This document shows positions 24,653 through 32,439 of a stretch of 34,352 nt of DNA, piece by piece (position 1 is the first letter of the stretch; each line of letters opens with the position of its first letter). The stretch spans positions 1 through 34,352 of the forward strand of contig JAFGQO010000127.1 of NCBI GenBank assembly GCA_016935615.1. Reading direction: 5' to 3'. The position numbers were made by a program, and so were the translations under genes. Source of the DNA: Bacteroidales bacterium (GTDB lineage: Bacteria > Bacteroidota > Bacteroidia > Bacteroidales > UBA10428). Below the pieces are notes generated by a model. That model ran no database searches and had not been told where the DNA came from. It saw only the letters and a program-made list of their open reading frames with translations.

Positions 24653-25618
24653 ATGGCTTTACGTGTCGCAGTTCTGGATCTGGGTACCAATACCTTTAAT
24701 CTTGTTGTTGCTGAACAAAACGGCCTGGATTCATTTCAGATCCTTCACAGCAGTAAATTGCCCGTAAAGTTAGGAGAGGGCGGCATTAACCGCGGACAAA
24801 TTATTCCGGCCGCATTCCACCGGGGAATTGATGCTGTAAACACTCACTACCGGACAATCAAAAAATTGAACGCGGAAAAAATTGTTGCCTTTGGAACATC
24901 TGCTTTACGATCGGCAAAAAAAGGACACCTTTTTATTTCAACAGTAAAACGGAATACCGGTATCGATATAGAAATTATTTCCGGTGATCAGGAGGCAGAA
25001 CTCATCTATTATGGTGTCAGACAAACCTATGCCATGACAGATGATAAATACCTGATCCTGGATATCGGTGGAGGGAGCAACGAATTGATCGTCGCCAACA
25101 AAACAAAGATCTTCTGGAAACACAGTTACGATCTGGGAATAGCCCGTTTACTGGAAAAATTCAGGCCTTCTGATCCTATAACATCTGATGAAATTGAATC
25201 CATTAAAATATATCTTGCCGGCGAAACAAAAGACCTGCTTAAAACCTGCCGAAAATACAATGTCAGAACCTTACTGGGTGCATCGGGATCATTTGAAACA
25301 TTTGTTGCTATGATAAAAGCAGACCACGGGGATTTTGAAACCGAGCCCGCGTTATTCCCTGAATCGATACAAATAGAATCACGCGACTTTAATTTGCTTT
25401 ATGAAAAGTTGATCAATTCAACAATCGAAGAGCGTAAACAAATGAAAGGACTGGAACCCATGCGCATTGAAATGATTGTTTTAGCCTGTCTTTTTGTTAA
25501 ATTTATCCTTGAAAAACTACAAATAAATACTATGTTCCAGTCAAATTTTTCTTTAAAAGAAGGTGTTATTTATCAAATGATTAAAAACATAGATCATGGC
25601 CAGAGTTTTAGTAATTGA
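24653..25618 (+). CDS. Ppx/GppA family phosphatase
   Basis: A 321-residue member of the exopolyphosphatase/pppGpp phosphohydrolase family (ASKHA fold). Motifs are VAVLDLGTNTFNLVVAE (phosphate-1, residues 5-21), FGTSALRSAKKG, the DQEAELIYYGVR segment with the catalytic Glu, ILDIGGGSNELIV (phosphate-2, near 141) and LLGASGSFETF. The short length equals the two N-terminal domains only, without the C-terminal HD-like domain of E. coli Ppx. It degrades polyphosphate or converts pppGpp to ppGpp; sequence cannot decide which. Its end overlaps the response-regulator gene by 23 nt, indicating coupled expression. Confidence 0.88.
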   Translation: MALRVAVLDLGTNTFNLVVAEQNGLDSFQILHSSKLPVKLGEGGINRGQIIPAAFHRGIDAVNTHYRTIKKLNAEKIVAFGTSALRSAKKGHLFISTVKRNTGIDIEIISGDQEAELIYYGVRQTYAMTDDKYLILDIGGGSNELIVANKTKIFWKHSYDLGIARLLEKFRPSDPITSDEIESIKIYLAGETKDLLKTCRKYNVRTLLGASGSFETFVAMIKADHGDFETEPALFPESIQIESRDFNLLYEKLINSTIEERKQMKGLEPMRIEMIVLACLFVKFILEKLQINTMFQSNFSLKEGVIYQMIKNIDHGQSFSN

Positions 25619-26762
25619 CGACGAGAAGAGCATAAGAAATACATTAAAGGATATTCTTGAATATGAAAAACATCAGGTGGACCTGGCAGAAGCAGGACCG
25701 GTGGGATTGGAATTGTTCAATCAGAACAGCTATGATATTGTATTATGTGATATCAAGATGCCGGATATGGATGGACTGGAAGTCCTTTCCAACATGATTG
25801 ATATTAATCCGGAAATCCCTGTAATCATGATCTCTGGTCACGGAAATATTGATACTGCGGTTGATGCTATCAAAAAAGGAGCTTACGATTTTATTGAAAA
25901 ACCTCTTGACCTGAATCGTTTGCTGGTTACTATAAAAAATGCACTTGAGAGAAGTGATCTTGTCGTTGAAACAAAACAATTGAAGAAAAAAATAAACAAA
26001 CAATACCAGATTGTCGGAGACTCAAAAGCAATCAGAAAAGTAAAAGATATGATCGATAAAGTTGCCGCTACGGATGCCCGTGTTCTGATTACCGGGGCAA
26101 ACGGAACAGGCAAAGAGCTGGTGGCCCGTGACCTGCATATTAAAAGTGAAAGAGCTAACGGACCCTTTGTAGAAGTAAATTGTGCAGCTATTCCTTCCGA
26201 ACTTATCGAAAGTGAGTTGTTTGGCCATGAAAAGGGAGCTTTTACCTCTGCACACAAACAGAGAATTGGAAAATTTGAGCAGGCCCAGGGAGGCACAATT
26301 TTTTTGGATGAAATTGGTGATATGAGTCTTGCCGCACAGGCAAAAGTGTTGAGAGCACTCCAGGAAAACAAAATTTCAAGGGTTGGCAGCGATAAGGATA
26401 TCAACGTAGATGTAAGAGTAATTACCGCCACAAATAAAGATTTAAAAACTGAAATTGAGAACAAAACCTTCCGGGAAGACCTTTATCATCGCCTGAGTGT
26501 TATTCTGATCCGGGTTCCTTCCCTGAATGAACGATTGGAAGATATCCCCATGCTGGCCGAACATTTCAATGAGATCGTATGTGCAGAATACGGACAATCA
26601 AAAAAAACAATAACAAAAGAAGCTATCGAAGAATTGAAGAAGATAACCTGGACAGGCAACATCCGCGAATTCAGAAATGTGCTCGAACGGCTGATCATTT
26701 TATGTGACAAGGAAATTACGGGAGCTGATATAAAATCTTATGCTGCCCCAATTTCAAAGTAG
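25596..26762 (+). CDS. NtrC-type response regulator lacking a DNA-binding domain
   Basis: A 388-residue regulator. The receiver domain (1-120) has the acidic pocket D8-D9 and phosphoacceptor D52 in LCDIKMPDMDG, plus the switch Lys in IEKPLD. A sigma-54 activator AAA+ domain follows (about 140-375) with Walker A TGANGTGKELVARDLH, the loop HEKGAFTSAHK in place of GAFTGA, Walker B GGTIFLDEIGD and sensor II WTGNIREFRNVLERL. The protein ends within about 25 residues of sensor II, so the Fis-type helix-turn-helix is missing. FlgR and CtcC also lack it and act from solution. It may activate sigma-54 promoters without a fixed enhancer. No histidine kinase is adjacent. Confidence 0.9.
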   Translation: MARVLVIDDEKSIRNTLKDILEYEKHQVDLAEAGPVGLELFNQNSYDIVLCDIKMPDMDGLEVLSNMIDINPEIPVIMISGHGNIDTAVDAIKKGAYDFIEKPLDLNRLLVTIKNALERSDLVVETKQLKKKINKQYQIVGDSKAIRKVKDMIDKVAATDARVLITGANGTGKELVARDLHIKSERANGPFVEVNCAAIPSELIESELFGHEKGAFTSAHKQRIGKFEQAQGGTIFLDEIGDMSLAAQAKVLRALQENKISRVGSDKDINVDVRVITATNKDLKTEIENKTFREDLYHRLSVILIRVPSLNERLEDIPMLAEHFNEIVCAEYGQSKKTITKEAIEELKKITWTGNIREFRNVLERLIILCDKEITGADIKSYAAPISK

Positions 26763-27119
26763 ATTAACTGTAAATAAGTTTGAGAAAAAAGTCAATGATT
26801 TTGAATATAAATTCCATTAGACTATGCATAAAAACCATTAGGTACCTTCATCTAAACACAGAATTTATTTAGACCAATTTCAAATTAAGAACATCTATTG
26901 ACATCTCTTGATTTATGTTTTAATATTATATATTGAAGTTCATGTTTTGTTAAAGGAAAGGGATAAAATTCTGATGGTATTTAACCATCTGAAGCCAATA
27001 TATGAATTGATTTTCTGATTCCCATGGTTACTCTATAAAGGAGAGATTAATGTTTTACCCCAGGGTATTTTTATTACTAATACAAAATTGATATTGTTTA
27101 ACCATAATAATTAAACTCT
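26763..27119. other. A+T-rich spacer before the surface-protein cluster
   Basis: There is no gene in this 357-nt spacer. A perfect 6-bp inverted repeat, GATGGT at 26973-26978 with ACCATC at 26984-26989 around a 5-nt loop, is the only clear structure. It has no U-tract, so it reads more as an operator or an mRNA stem than a terminator. No convincing TAnnTTTG/TTTG pair was seen. Confidence 0.5.
26973..26989. promoter_or_regulatory. Inverted repeat upstream of the GH16 gene
   Basis: GATGGT-ATTTA-ACCATC is a perfect 17-nt dyad lying 130 nt before the GH16 start. It could bind a dimeric regulator or form a leader stem. Function is not shown by the sequence. Confidence 0.3.
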
Positions 27120-28187
27120 ATGAAAATAAAAATTTACATTTACTTATTAGCAATTTTAACTTCATCCGGACTTTGCATAAAATCTTATGCACAAGTATCC
27201 CCTAATCTTGATGCTAATTGGGAACAAGTCACCTCAAAAAGTGATGAGTTTAACAATACAACATTAGACAACTCAAAATGGGATGCTCTTGACCCTTGGA
27301 ACGGAATAGGGTATAATTGGGGAGGTGGTCAATACTTTAGACCCGCAAATGTTTCTGTTGATGGAAATTACCTACAATTAAAAGTTGAGGACATTTTATC
27401 GAGCGATAAATATTATTCTGGAGGAGTACAATCTGTTGACCACGATTATTCATATGGATATTTTGAAATACTTGCCAAATTGCCAGGATTCTATAATAAT
27501 GGTGTGCCATGTGGTGAAGGATTTTGGCCAGCATATTGGACATATTATGTTGAAGAAGATGCAAATGGTTGCCGAACAGTGCATGATGAGATAGATATTC
27601 TAGAACCATCTGGTAGTCAATATGCCGATGCAAAGTCCAATGTAGCTGGTTGGCATGATGAACATCCTGACTGTAATATTGACCATATAAAAGTAAGCGG
27701 GGATATATGGTATACTCATAGTCAACCTCTATTTGATGATTATCATAAGTATGGATTGGAATGGTTGCCTGATAGAATAATATTCTACTTTGATGACCAG
27801 CCATTTTATGTTGAGTTTAATCATCCTAAGATGGTTATGGAACCACAATTTGTTGTCATAGATCAGCAAATTGATGGAGGTCTTCCTGTTCCCTACTTGA
27901 ATCCAAATACTCCGTTGCCTCAATACATGTCTATTGATTATTTCAGGTATTACCAATTAATAGATAATTATTGTGGGACAGATGCCAGTATTCAAAATAA
28001 TTCCCAACTTAATAGTTTTATATATGGTGTAAGAAGAAATATTAATATAGGTACTGGTTCAAGTTCAATCTCTTTAACGAGTGGAGATACTAAAACGTTC
28101 AGAGCCTCAAATGAAATAATTATAAATGGTGATTTTACAGTACCAATAGGGAGCGCAATAAACTTGATTCCTACCCCATGTAACTAA
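27120..28187 (+). CDS. Secreted glycoside hydrolase family 16 protein
   Basis: A beta-glycanase of GH16 type, 355 residues, exported by a signal peptide (YIYLLAILTSSGLCIKSYA/Q). The beta-jelly-roll catalytic domain covers about 35-275, with KSDEFNNTTLDNSKWD near the start, GYFEILAKLPG (113-123) and the clan-B active site DEIDILE: nucleophile E157, D159 and acid/base E162. Two cysteines (131, 151) beside the cleft may form a disulfide. The last 60 residues form a beta-rich tail ending FRASNEIIINGDFTVPIG, similar to surface-protein tails common in this phylum. The substrate (laminarin, lichenan, agar, carrageenan or other) cannot be read. It is 28 nt from the S74 protein. Confidence 0.85.
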   Translation: MKIKIYIYLLAILTSSGLCIKSYAQVSPNLDANWEQVTSKSDEFNNTTLDNSKWDALDPWNGIGYNWGGGQYFRPANVSVDGNYLQLKVEDILSSDKYYSGGVQSVDHDYSYGYFEILAKLPGFYNNGVPCGEGFWPAYWTYYVEEDANGCRTVHDEIDILEPSGSQYADAKSNVAGWHDEHPDCNIDHIKVSGDIWYTHSQPLFDDYHKYGLEWLPDRIIFYFDDQPFYVEFNHPKMVMEPQFVVIDQQIDGGLPVPYLNPNTPLPQYMSIDYFRYYQLIDNYCGTDASIQNNSQLNSFIYGVRRNINIGTGSSSISLTSGDTKTFRASNEIIINGDFTVPIGSAINLIPTPCN

Positions 28188-28215
28188 TTTATTAACTTAT
28201 TAAATATTATAAAAT

Positions 28216-29232
28216 ATGAAAACAATTTTAAATACAACAACAGTTTTATGTATATTATTATCACTAAATTTAAATACAAATGCACAGTTAAAAGTAAAAT
28301 CCGATGGTAGCGTGAAAATTGGTTCGGCGTCACCTAGTCCAAGCGGTGGAAAATTGGAAATTACTGGTATTAATGAAACCTTAGAAGCAAGAGTATTTAC
28401 TGGATCAGCAAATATTGCACGAGTTTGGACAGTAAATTCAATATATGCATATGCTTTTGGGATAAAATCAGATGGAGTCGGAGTTATTTATAAAAATTTA
28501 AATAGTCCATCCGGTATTATTCAGTTTAATCAATATTCAACTGTTGGAATAGGTTATAATCTTGAAGCAACTACATATCCTTATAGACTTTATGTTAGCG
28601 GTAGTGCATTAACATATTATGGCTCATGGGTAAATTCAGATGTTCGTTTAAAAAATAATATATCAATGGTTGATAATGCTTTATCAAAGGTATTAAGACT
28701 TCAAGGGAAAAAATATTATTATACCAATGAACCAATTATTGACACTCAAAAAACTCCACCATTGCATTATGGATTAATTAGTCAAGAAGTAATAGAAATA
28801 ATTCCCGAGTTAGTCAGAGAAAATAATGACTCATTAAAAACACAGGCTATTAATTATGATGGATTTATTCCATTTCTGATTGAAGCAATAAAAGAACAAC
28901 AGCAACAAATTACTGAGATGCAAGAGAAAATTCAATCACTGGAATCATTTACGTCTTTAAATGAGATCGAATCTCAATCCAGTGAACTATACAATTTCCC
29001 AAATCCGGTTCAGGATGTAACTCAATTCAATTTAAGTATTCCTGATGGTGCCAGACAAGCCTCATTAAATATCTTCGATTCACAGGGTAAACTTATTAAA
29101 AGAATAAAAATTAAGGAAAGAGGTAATACCGAGATTATATTTAATGCTTCAAAACTTGCAACTGGTATTTACATTTGCAGTTTAATTGCTGACAACAAGT
29201 TAGTTGAATCGAGTAAAATGATTGTGAAATAA
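28216..29232 (+). CDS. S74-type intramolecular chaperone protein with T9SS type A sorting domain
   Basis: A 338-residue secreted protein. After the signal peptide (cut after NTNA/Q) residues 24-130 form a repetitive, fibre-like beta region (VKSDGSVKIGS ...). At 141-146, SDVRLK opens a peptidase S74/endosialidase-type chaperone domain, where the Ser-Lys dyad can cut off the C-terminus after fibre trimerisation. YGLISQEVIEIIPELV and the coiled coil EQQQQITEMQEKIQSLES complete it. The final 80 residues (FPNPVQD, NIFDSQGKLIKR, TGIYICSL) are a T9SS type A sorting domain. In a phage tail spike the chaperone is released; here it carries the secretion tag, so cleavage would free the fibre from the tag. 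Confidence 0.85.
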   Translation: MKTILNTTTVLCILLSLNLNTNAQLKVKSDGSVKIGSASPSPSGGKLEITGINETLEARVFTGSANIARVWTVNSIYAYAFGIKSDGVGVIYKNLNSPSGIIQFNQYSTVGIGYNLEATTYPYRLYVSGSALTYYGSWVNSDVRLKNNISMVDNALSKVLRLQGKKYYYTNEPIIDTQKTPPLHYGLISQEVIEIIPELVRENNDSLKTQAINYDGFIPFLIEAIKEQQQQITEMQEKIQSLESFTSLNEIESQSSELYNFPNPVQDVTQFNLSIPDGARQASLNIFDSQGKLIKRIKIKERGNTEIIFNASKLATGIYICSLIADNKLVESSKMIVK

Positions 29233-29390
29233 ATAATTAAAAAAGATACACTCATGTTTTGGATACTATTTTGTTAAAAGAAGAAATTGCATCACATGGG
29301 TGTGGCCTTTTCCATTATTCATGGATTGCTATTTAGTTATAACATATTTATTTCAATACCTTGAATTAATAAATTTATAATTTTTACTTC

Positions 29391-30644
29391 ATGAAGCTAA
29401 TTTCAATTATATATACGCTTTTGTTCATATATATATCAGATGGATATTCTCAATACTCTATTGGAGGTTATAATGTCTATTTCGGTGATTTACATAATCA
29501 CACTGGCGTATCGGACGGTGAAGGAACCCCACAACAGGCATACTATTATGCAAGATACACTGCAGATCTGGATTTCTTCGGTTTATCAGATCACTCCGAC
29601 GTATCTGGTTCAATAAACCCTATTGAGTGGCTTGACATAATAGTTCAAGCGAATTATTACAACCTGGATGGCGTTTTTACTGCTTTTTATGGTTTTGAGT
29701 GGACCAACAACACATACGGACATATTAATGTGTTTAATACAGATAACATTTGTAAAGCTGAAGATCCTCTAACAAATACCTTTTTAGAATTTGTTGGCTG
29801 GCTTTCTGAATATCCTAATAGTATTGCATTTTTTAATCATCCCGGATATTGGCAAGCAGATCCACAACTTGAATTTGGCAATTTTGCCACTACTCCATCC
29901 AATCAATTTGTAGGAATTGAATTGTGGAATGCTGCTAATTCTTTCAATCACTATGATAATGAACCGGGATATTATTCAGGTGATAATGGAAAAAGTTATT
30001 ACGATGAAGCCAACAGCAGAGGCTGGAAAATCGGGGCCTCAGGTGGAGGCGATGAACATCATGCCGAATGGGGAACCCGGTTTCCCTCCAGGATGGCAAT
30101 ACTTGCAAATAACTTAACTCGCGACGATTTATTAGCCGCAATGAAGGCCCGCCGGTTTTATTCCACATTAGATAAAAATCTTTGTTTATCTTTTAAAATT
30201 AATGGTAAGGAAATGGGATCTTCAGTTATTGAAGGATACAATACTGTGCAAATTCAAGCAAAGGATGGGGAAGATTTCGAATCGGTAATAATATACAATC
30301 AGGATCATGAAATTATTGATGATCCTGAATGGTATAATTTAAATACGGATGAGGTAAACATATCAACGAATATTAATATGAGTTACGGCGATTATTTCTA
30401 CGTAAGAATCAAACAAGAGGATGGCGATGAAGCAATCTCATCCCCCATTTGGGTATCGATATGCGCCACAACAACATTAATTCAAAACAGGGTAATTACA
30501 ATGGATGAAACTATTAACGGATGCGCTGTCAAATTATATAATGTAACGATTCAAAATAATGCCGATGTAATAATTAATGCAAATGACAATACAATTCTGG
30601 AGGATTTTGAAATTAAAGCTGGCTCAACTCTCGAGATAGAATAG
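29391..30644 (+). CDS. Secreted PHP/CehA-McbA-like metallohydrolase
   Basis: A 417-residue exported protein with a signal peptide (SIIYTLLFIYISDGYS/Q). The metal-dependent PHP-type core has FGDLHNHTGVSDG (H35, H37), FFGLSDHSD (D67, H68), FFNHPGYW near 147 and GGGDEHHAEWG near 216, supplying the expected metal ligands. CehA/McbA-like relatives hydrolyse phosphoesters or carbamates. The substrate is unknown, but export suggests phosphorylated glycans, lipids or nucleic acid outside the cell. The last 60 residues form a beta-rich tail (NNADVIINANDN, EIKAGSTLEIE) like that of the GH16 neighbour, in place of a T9SS type A domain. It belongs to the same surface cluster. Confidence 0.75.
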   Translation: MKLISIIYTLLFIYISDGYSQYSIGGYNVYFGDLHNHTGVSDGEGTPQQAYYYARYTADLDFFGLSDHSDVSGSINPIEWLDIIVQANYYNLDGVFTAFYGFEWTNNTYGHINVFNTDNICKAEDPLTNTFLEFVGWLSEYPNSIAFFNHPGYWQADPQLEFGNFATTPSNQFVGIELWNAANSFNHYDNEPGYYSGDNGKSYYDEANSRGWKIGASGGGDEHHAEWGTRFPSRMAILANNLTRDDLLAAMKARRFYSTLDKNLCLSFKINGKEMGSSVIEGYNTVQIQAKDGEDFESVIIYNQDHEIIDDPEWYNLNTDEVNISTNINMSYGDYFYVRIKQEDGDEAISSPIWVSICATTTLIQNRVITMDETINGCAVKLYNVTIQNNADVIINANDNTILEDFEIKAGSTLEIE

Positions 30645-30704
30645 AAGAAACATAAGTTCTAAATATCTTATTCTGAAACTTATATCACTTAAATAAAAAC
30701 TAAC

Positions 30705-30770
30705 ATGAAAAAATAAAACCTATGCACATTGACCGTCCTAGTAACAACAATTGTAGCAGTTCACAGTTAA
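30705..30770 (+). pseudogene. Possible remnant of an exported-protein gene start
   Basis: ATGAAAAAATAA is followed in frame by codons reading NLCTLTVLVTTIVAVHS and then TAA. Without the early stop this would be a standard lipid-inserting signal peptide (MKK plus a hydrophobic core). The downstream frame is closed. It may be a decayed surface-protein gene, or chance. Confidence 0.25.
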
Positions 30771-31023
30771 ACAATTGAGTCTCTGAATGCATAAGCAATA
30801 AACAAATTGAGAGCAAAATCATTCAGTTGTTCCATTCAATTTGCTACAATTTCTTATATCCATATTAATGAAGATTATGGAGTAGAAAGATGTAAAGGAC
30901 AAAAGCGTTTCATCTGCCCGTTAATTCAGGGATTATACAACCTATGAAACGCAAACTGCAGGTATTTGCTGGTGATGTAATTGTACGATTTGTAAGTTAA
31001 GAAAACAAACTGGTGCGACTATA

Positions 31024-31110
31024 GACCAGTGACTAGAAACTGGCAACTTATTCCAAATCCGAAATCCGCATTCCGACATCCGAAATCCTCAATCCGCATT
31101 CCGGAGTCCC
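31024..31110. repeat. Degenerate heptanucleotide tandem repeat
   Basis: From 31055 the sequence divides into 7-base units AAATCCG, AAATCCG, CATTCCG, ACATCCG, AAATCCT, CAATCCG, CATTCCG, GAGTCCC. From 31024 a second heptamer type precedes it: GACCAGT, GACTAGA, AACTGGC, AACTTAT. Seven-base periodic arrays with drifting units occur between genes in Bacteroidota and cyanobacteria. The array ends 2 nt before the methyltransferase stop codon. Confidence 0.7.
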
Positions 31111-31112
31111 CC

Positions 31113-31862
31113 CTATCTCTTAACGATCCTGATGGTCATAAACATCGACAGCTCTTGTGACAGAGACAACAGGACTCTGTCCAGCAAAGTGAAAAATCCG
31201 AAACTCCACCCGGGAAATGGTGCCTTGTATGCTACACCACCGCTTAGTAAATATCTCAAAGGAGTATGGTATGTAATGCTTTCGATTTTCAGATCAGGAA
31301 ACCGGTCTGCAAATAAGGATACATCCCTCCTGAAAACTATCCAGGGTAAGGCACCGTTCGCTCCGCTCATGGGACCTGTGCCCGGAATTGTCCATTCGCC
31401 ATTTTCATCAAACGGTTCATGATGAAAATTCTTATATATAAACCGACCCCAGGCAGAATTTGCCGGTTCGATCATGACGATCTTCCCTCCTTTCTTCAAC
31501 ACCCTATCCGATTCTTTTAAAAACTGATTGGCATCAGGTATGTGATGAAACGTGTCCAATAAGAATAATACGCTTACTTCCGAGTCCTGAAAAGGCATTT
31601 GCAGTGCCGAAAATGTCAGATCGGTATGAGGCAATGGAATAATATCACTCGTGATAACGGAGGGAACAATGTTCTTCAGAAATCCGCCTCCAGAACCCAG
31701 TTCGACTACCTTTCCATCCGGAACAGATCTTATTTCCTGCACCAGCGTACGATACCATTCAACATAAATTTTTTTCAAAAATGGTTTGTTCAGGATGATC
31801 TCCCTGTGAAACAAGGTTCTTTCAGATGAATCAAGATCATATTTGGTTTTGTATTTTAACAT
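31113..31862 (-). CDS. Class I SAM-dependent methyltransferase
   Basis: A 249-residue methyltransferase with a Methyltransf_11-type core. Motif I is VVELGSGGGFLKN (near 53-65), the acidic strand is VITSDIIPLPHTD, motif IV is VSVLFLLDTFHHIPDA and the helix before motif VI is ESDRVLKKGGKIVMIEPA. The C-terminal 100 residues are aromatic-rich (WGRFIYKNFHHEPF) and end in a hydrophobic segment, hinting at a lipid-linked or membrane-bound acceptor. The acceptor is not known. A transposase separates it from the methyltransferase-glycosyltransferase fusion, and the two may have been neighbours in one glycan or lipid locus (inference). Confidence 0.85.
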   Translation of the reverse strand: MLKYKTKYDLDSSERTLFHREIILNKPFLKKIYVEWYRTLVQEIRSVPDGKVVELGSGGGFLKNIVPSVITSDIIPLPHTDLTFSALQMPFQDSEVSVLFLLDTFHHIPDANQFLKESDRVLKKGGKIVMIEPANSAWGRFIYKNFHHEPFDENGEWTIPGTGPMSGANGALPWIVFRRDVSLFADRFPDLKIESITYHTPLRYLLSGGVAYKAPFPGWSFGFFTLLDRVLLSLSQELSMFMTIRIVKR

Positions 31863-31893
31863 TTCTGCCGTATATCAGGTTTATTAATTAAGC

Positions 31894-31975
31894 CAGGCTG
31901 AAAGTCTGAAAGATCAAAACAGGGGGCATAGCCCTCTGATACTGGATACTTTACTGAATTCACTCTGAAAGAGTG
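31894..31975. repeat. Three triloop hairpins downstream of the transposase
   Basis: Stems at 31894-31908 (one G-T pair), 31921-31937 (one G-T pair) and 31961-31975 (perfect) have loops GAA, ATA and GAA. They resemble REP/BIME-type hairpins used as Y1 transposase recognition sites. Confidence 0.65.
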
Positions 31976-31983
31976 AGATATAA

Positions 31984-32439
31984 CTATCTCCAGAAAAAGT
32001 CAGCATTATATTCAATAATATCATATTGTTTTATAAAATCTTCTACTTCTTCTATGTAAGATTTATGTAGATGATGTCCTTTCTGATTTTCAATGTATTT
32101 TATTACTGTACTAACTTTTGAACCACTTACGGAAAAAGCCCCATAACCTGTTTGCCATGCAAATTTATTATGTCCTTCTTTGATCTCCTTCATCCATTTT
32201 GAGGATTGCTTTTTAATTTCTTCAACTACTCTGGCGAGAGAGTAATTCTTTGAGAGGCGAAATAATATATGGATATGGTCAGGAACAGAGTTAATTAGTA
32301 TTGCAGGACTTTTATATGTTTTTAAAGTACCGGCAATATAAGAATGTAATTGCATCCTGCACGCGTTTTGAATGAACGGAAAACGGTCCTTTGTCCCGAA
32401 GGTAAGATGAACATACAGTTGTGAAAGAGATTGTCCCAT
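31984..32439 (-). CDS. IS200/RAYT-like Y1 HUH transposase
   Basis: A 151-residue single-strand transposase of the Y1_Tnp fold. It cuts and joins DNA through a tyrosine after recognising hairpins. The metal-binding HUH motif is DHIHILF near residues 54-60, and the nucleophile is the Tyr in STVIKYIENQKGHH near 115. The N-terminus YVHLTFGTKDRFPF and the WQTGYGAFSVS segment are those of the small IS200-like proteins common in Bacteroidota. No TnpB/IscB partner is present. The flanking triloop hairpins make a REP-associated (RAYT-like) role possible; the 151-residue length also fits IS200 TnpA. Both key motifs are intact, so it may be active. Confidence 0.88.
   Translation of the reverse strand: MGQSLSQLYVHLTFGTKDRFPFIQNACRMQLHSYIAGTLKTYKSPAILINSVPDHIHILFRLSKNYSLARVVEEIKKQSSKWMKEIKEGHNKFAWQTGYGAFSVSGSKVSTVIKYIENQKGHHLHKSYIEEVEDFIKQYDIIEYNADFFWR

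Larger units (their letters stand above)
30645..31112. other. Spacer with remnant frame, inverted repeat and heptamer array
   Basis: There is no intact gene here. From the start of the spacer one meets a stop-interrupted signal-peptide-like frame (30705-30770), then a 9-bp perfect inverted repeat, GCGTTTCAT at 30905-30913 with ATGAAACGC at 30944-30952. An 18-codon frame beginning MKRKLQVF follows, and then the heptamer repeats at 31024-31110. The mix suggests past insertion and decay. Confidence 0.6.
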
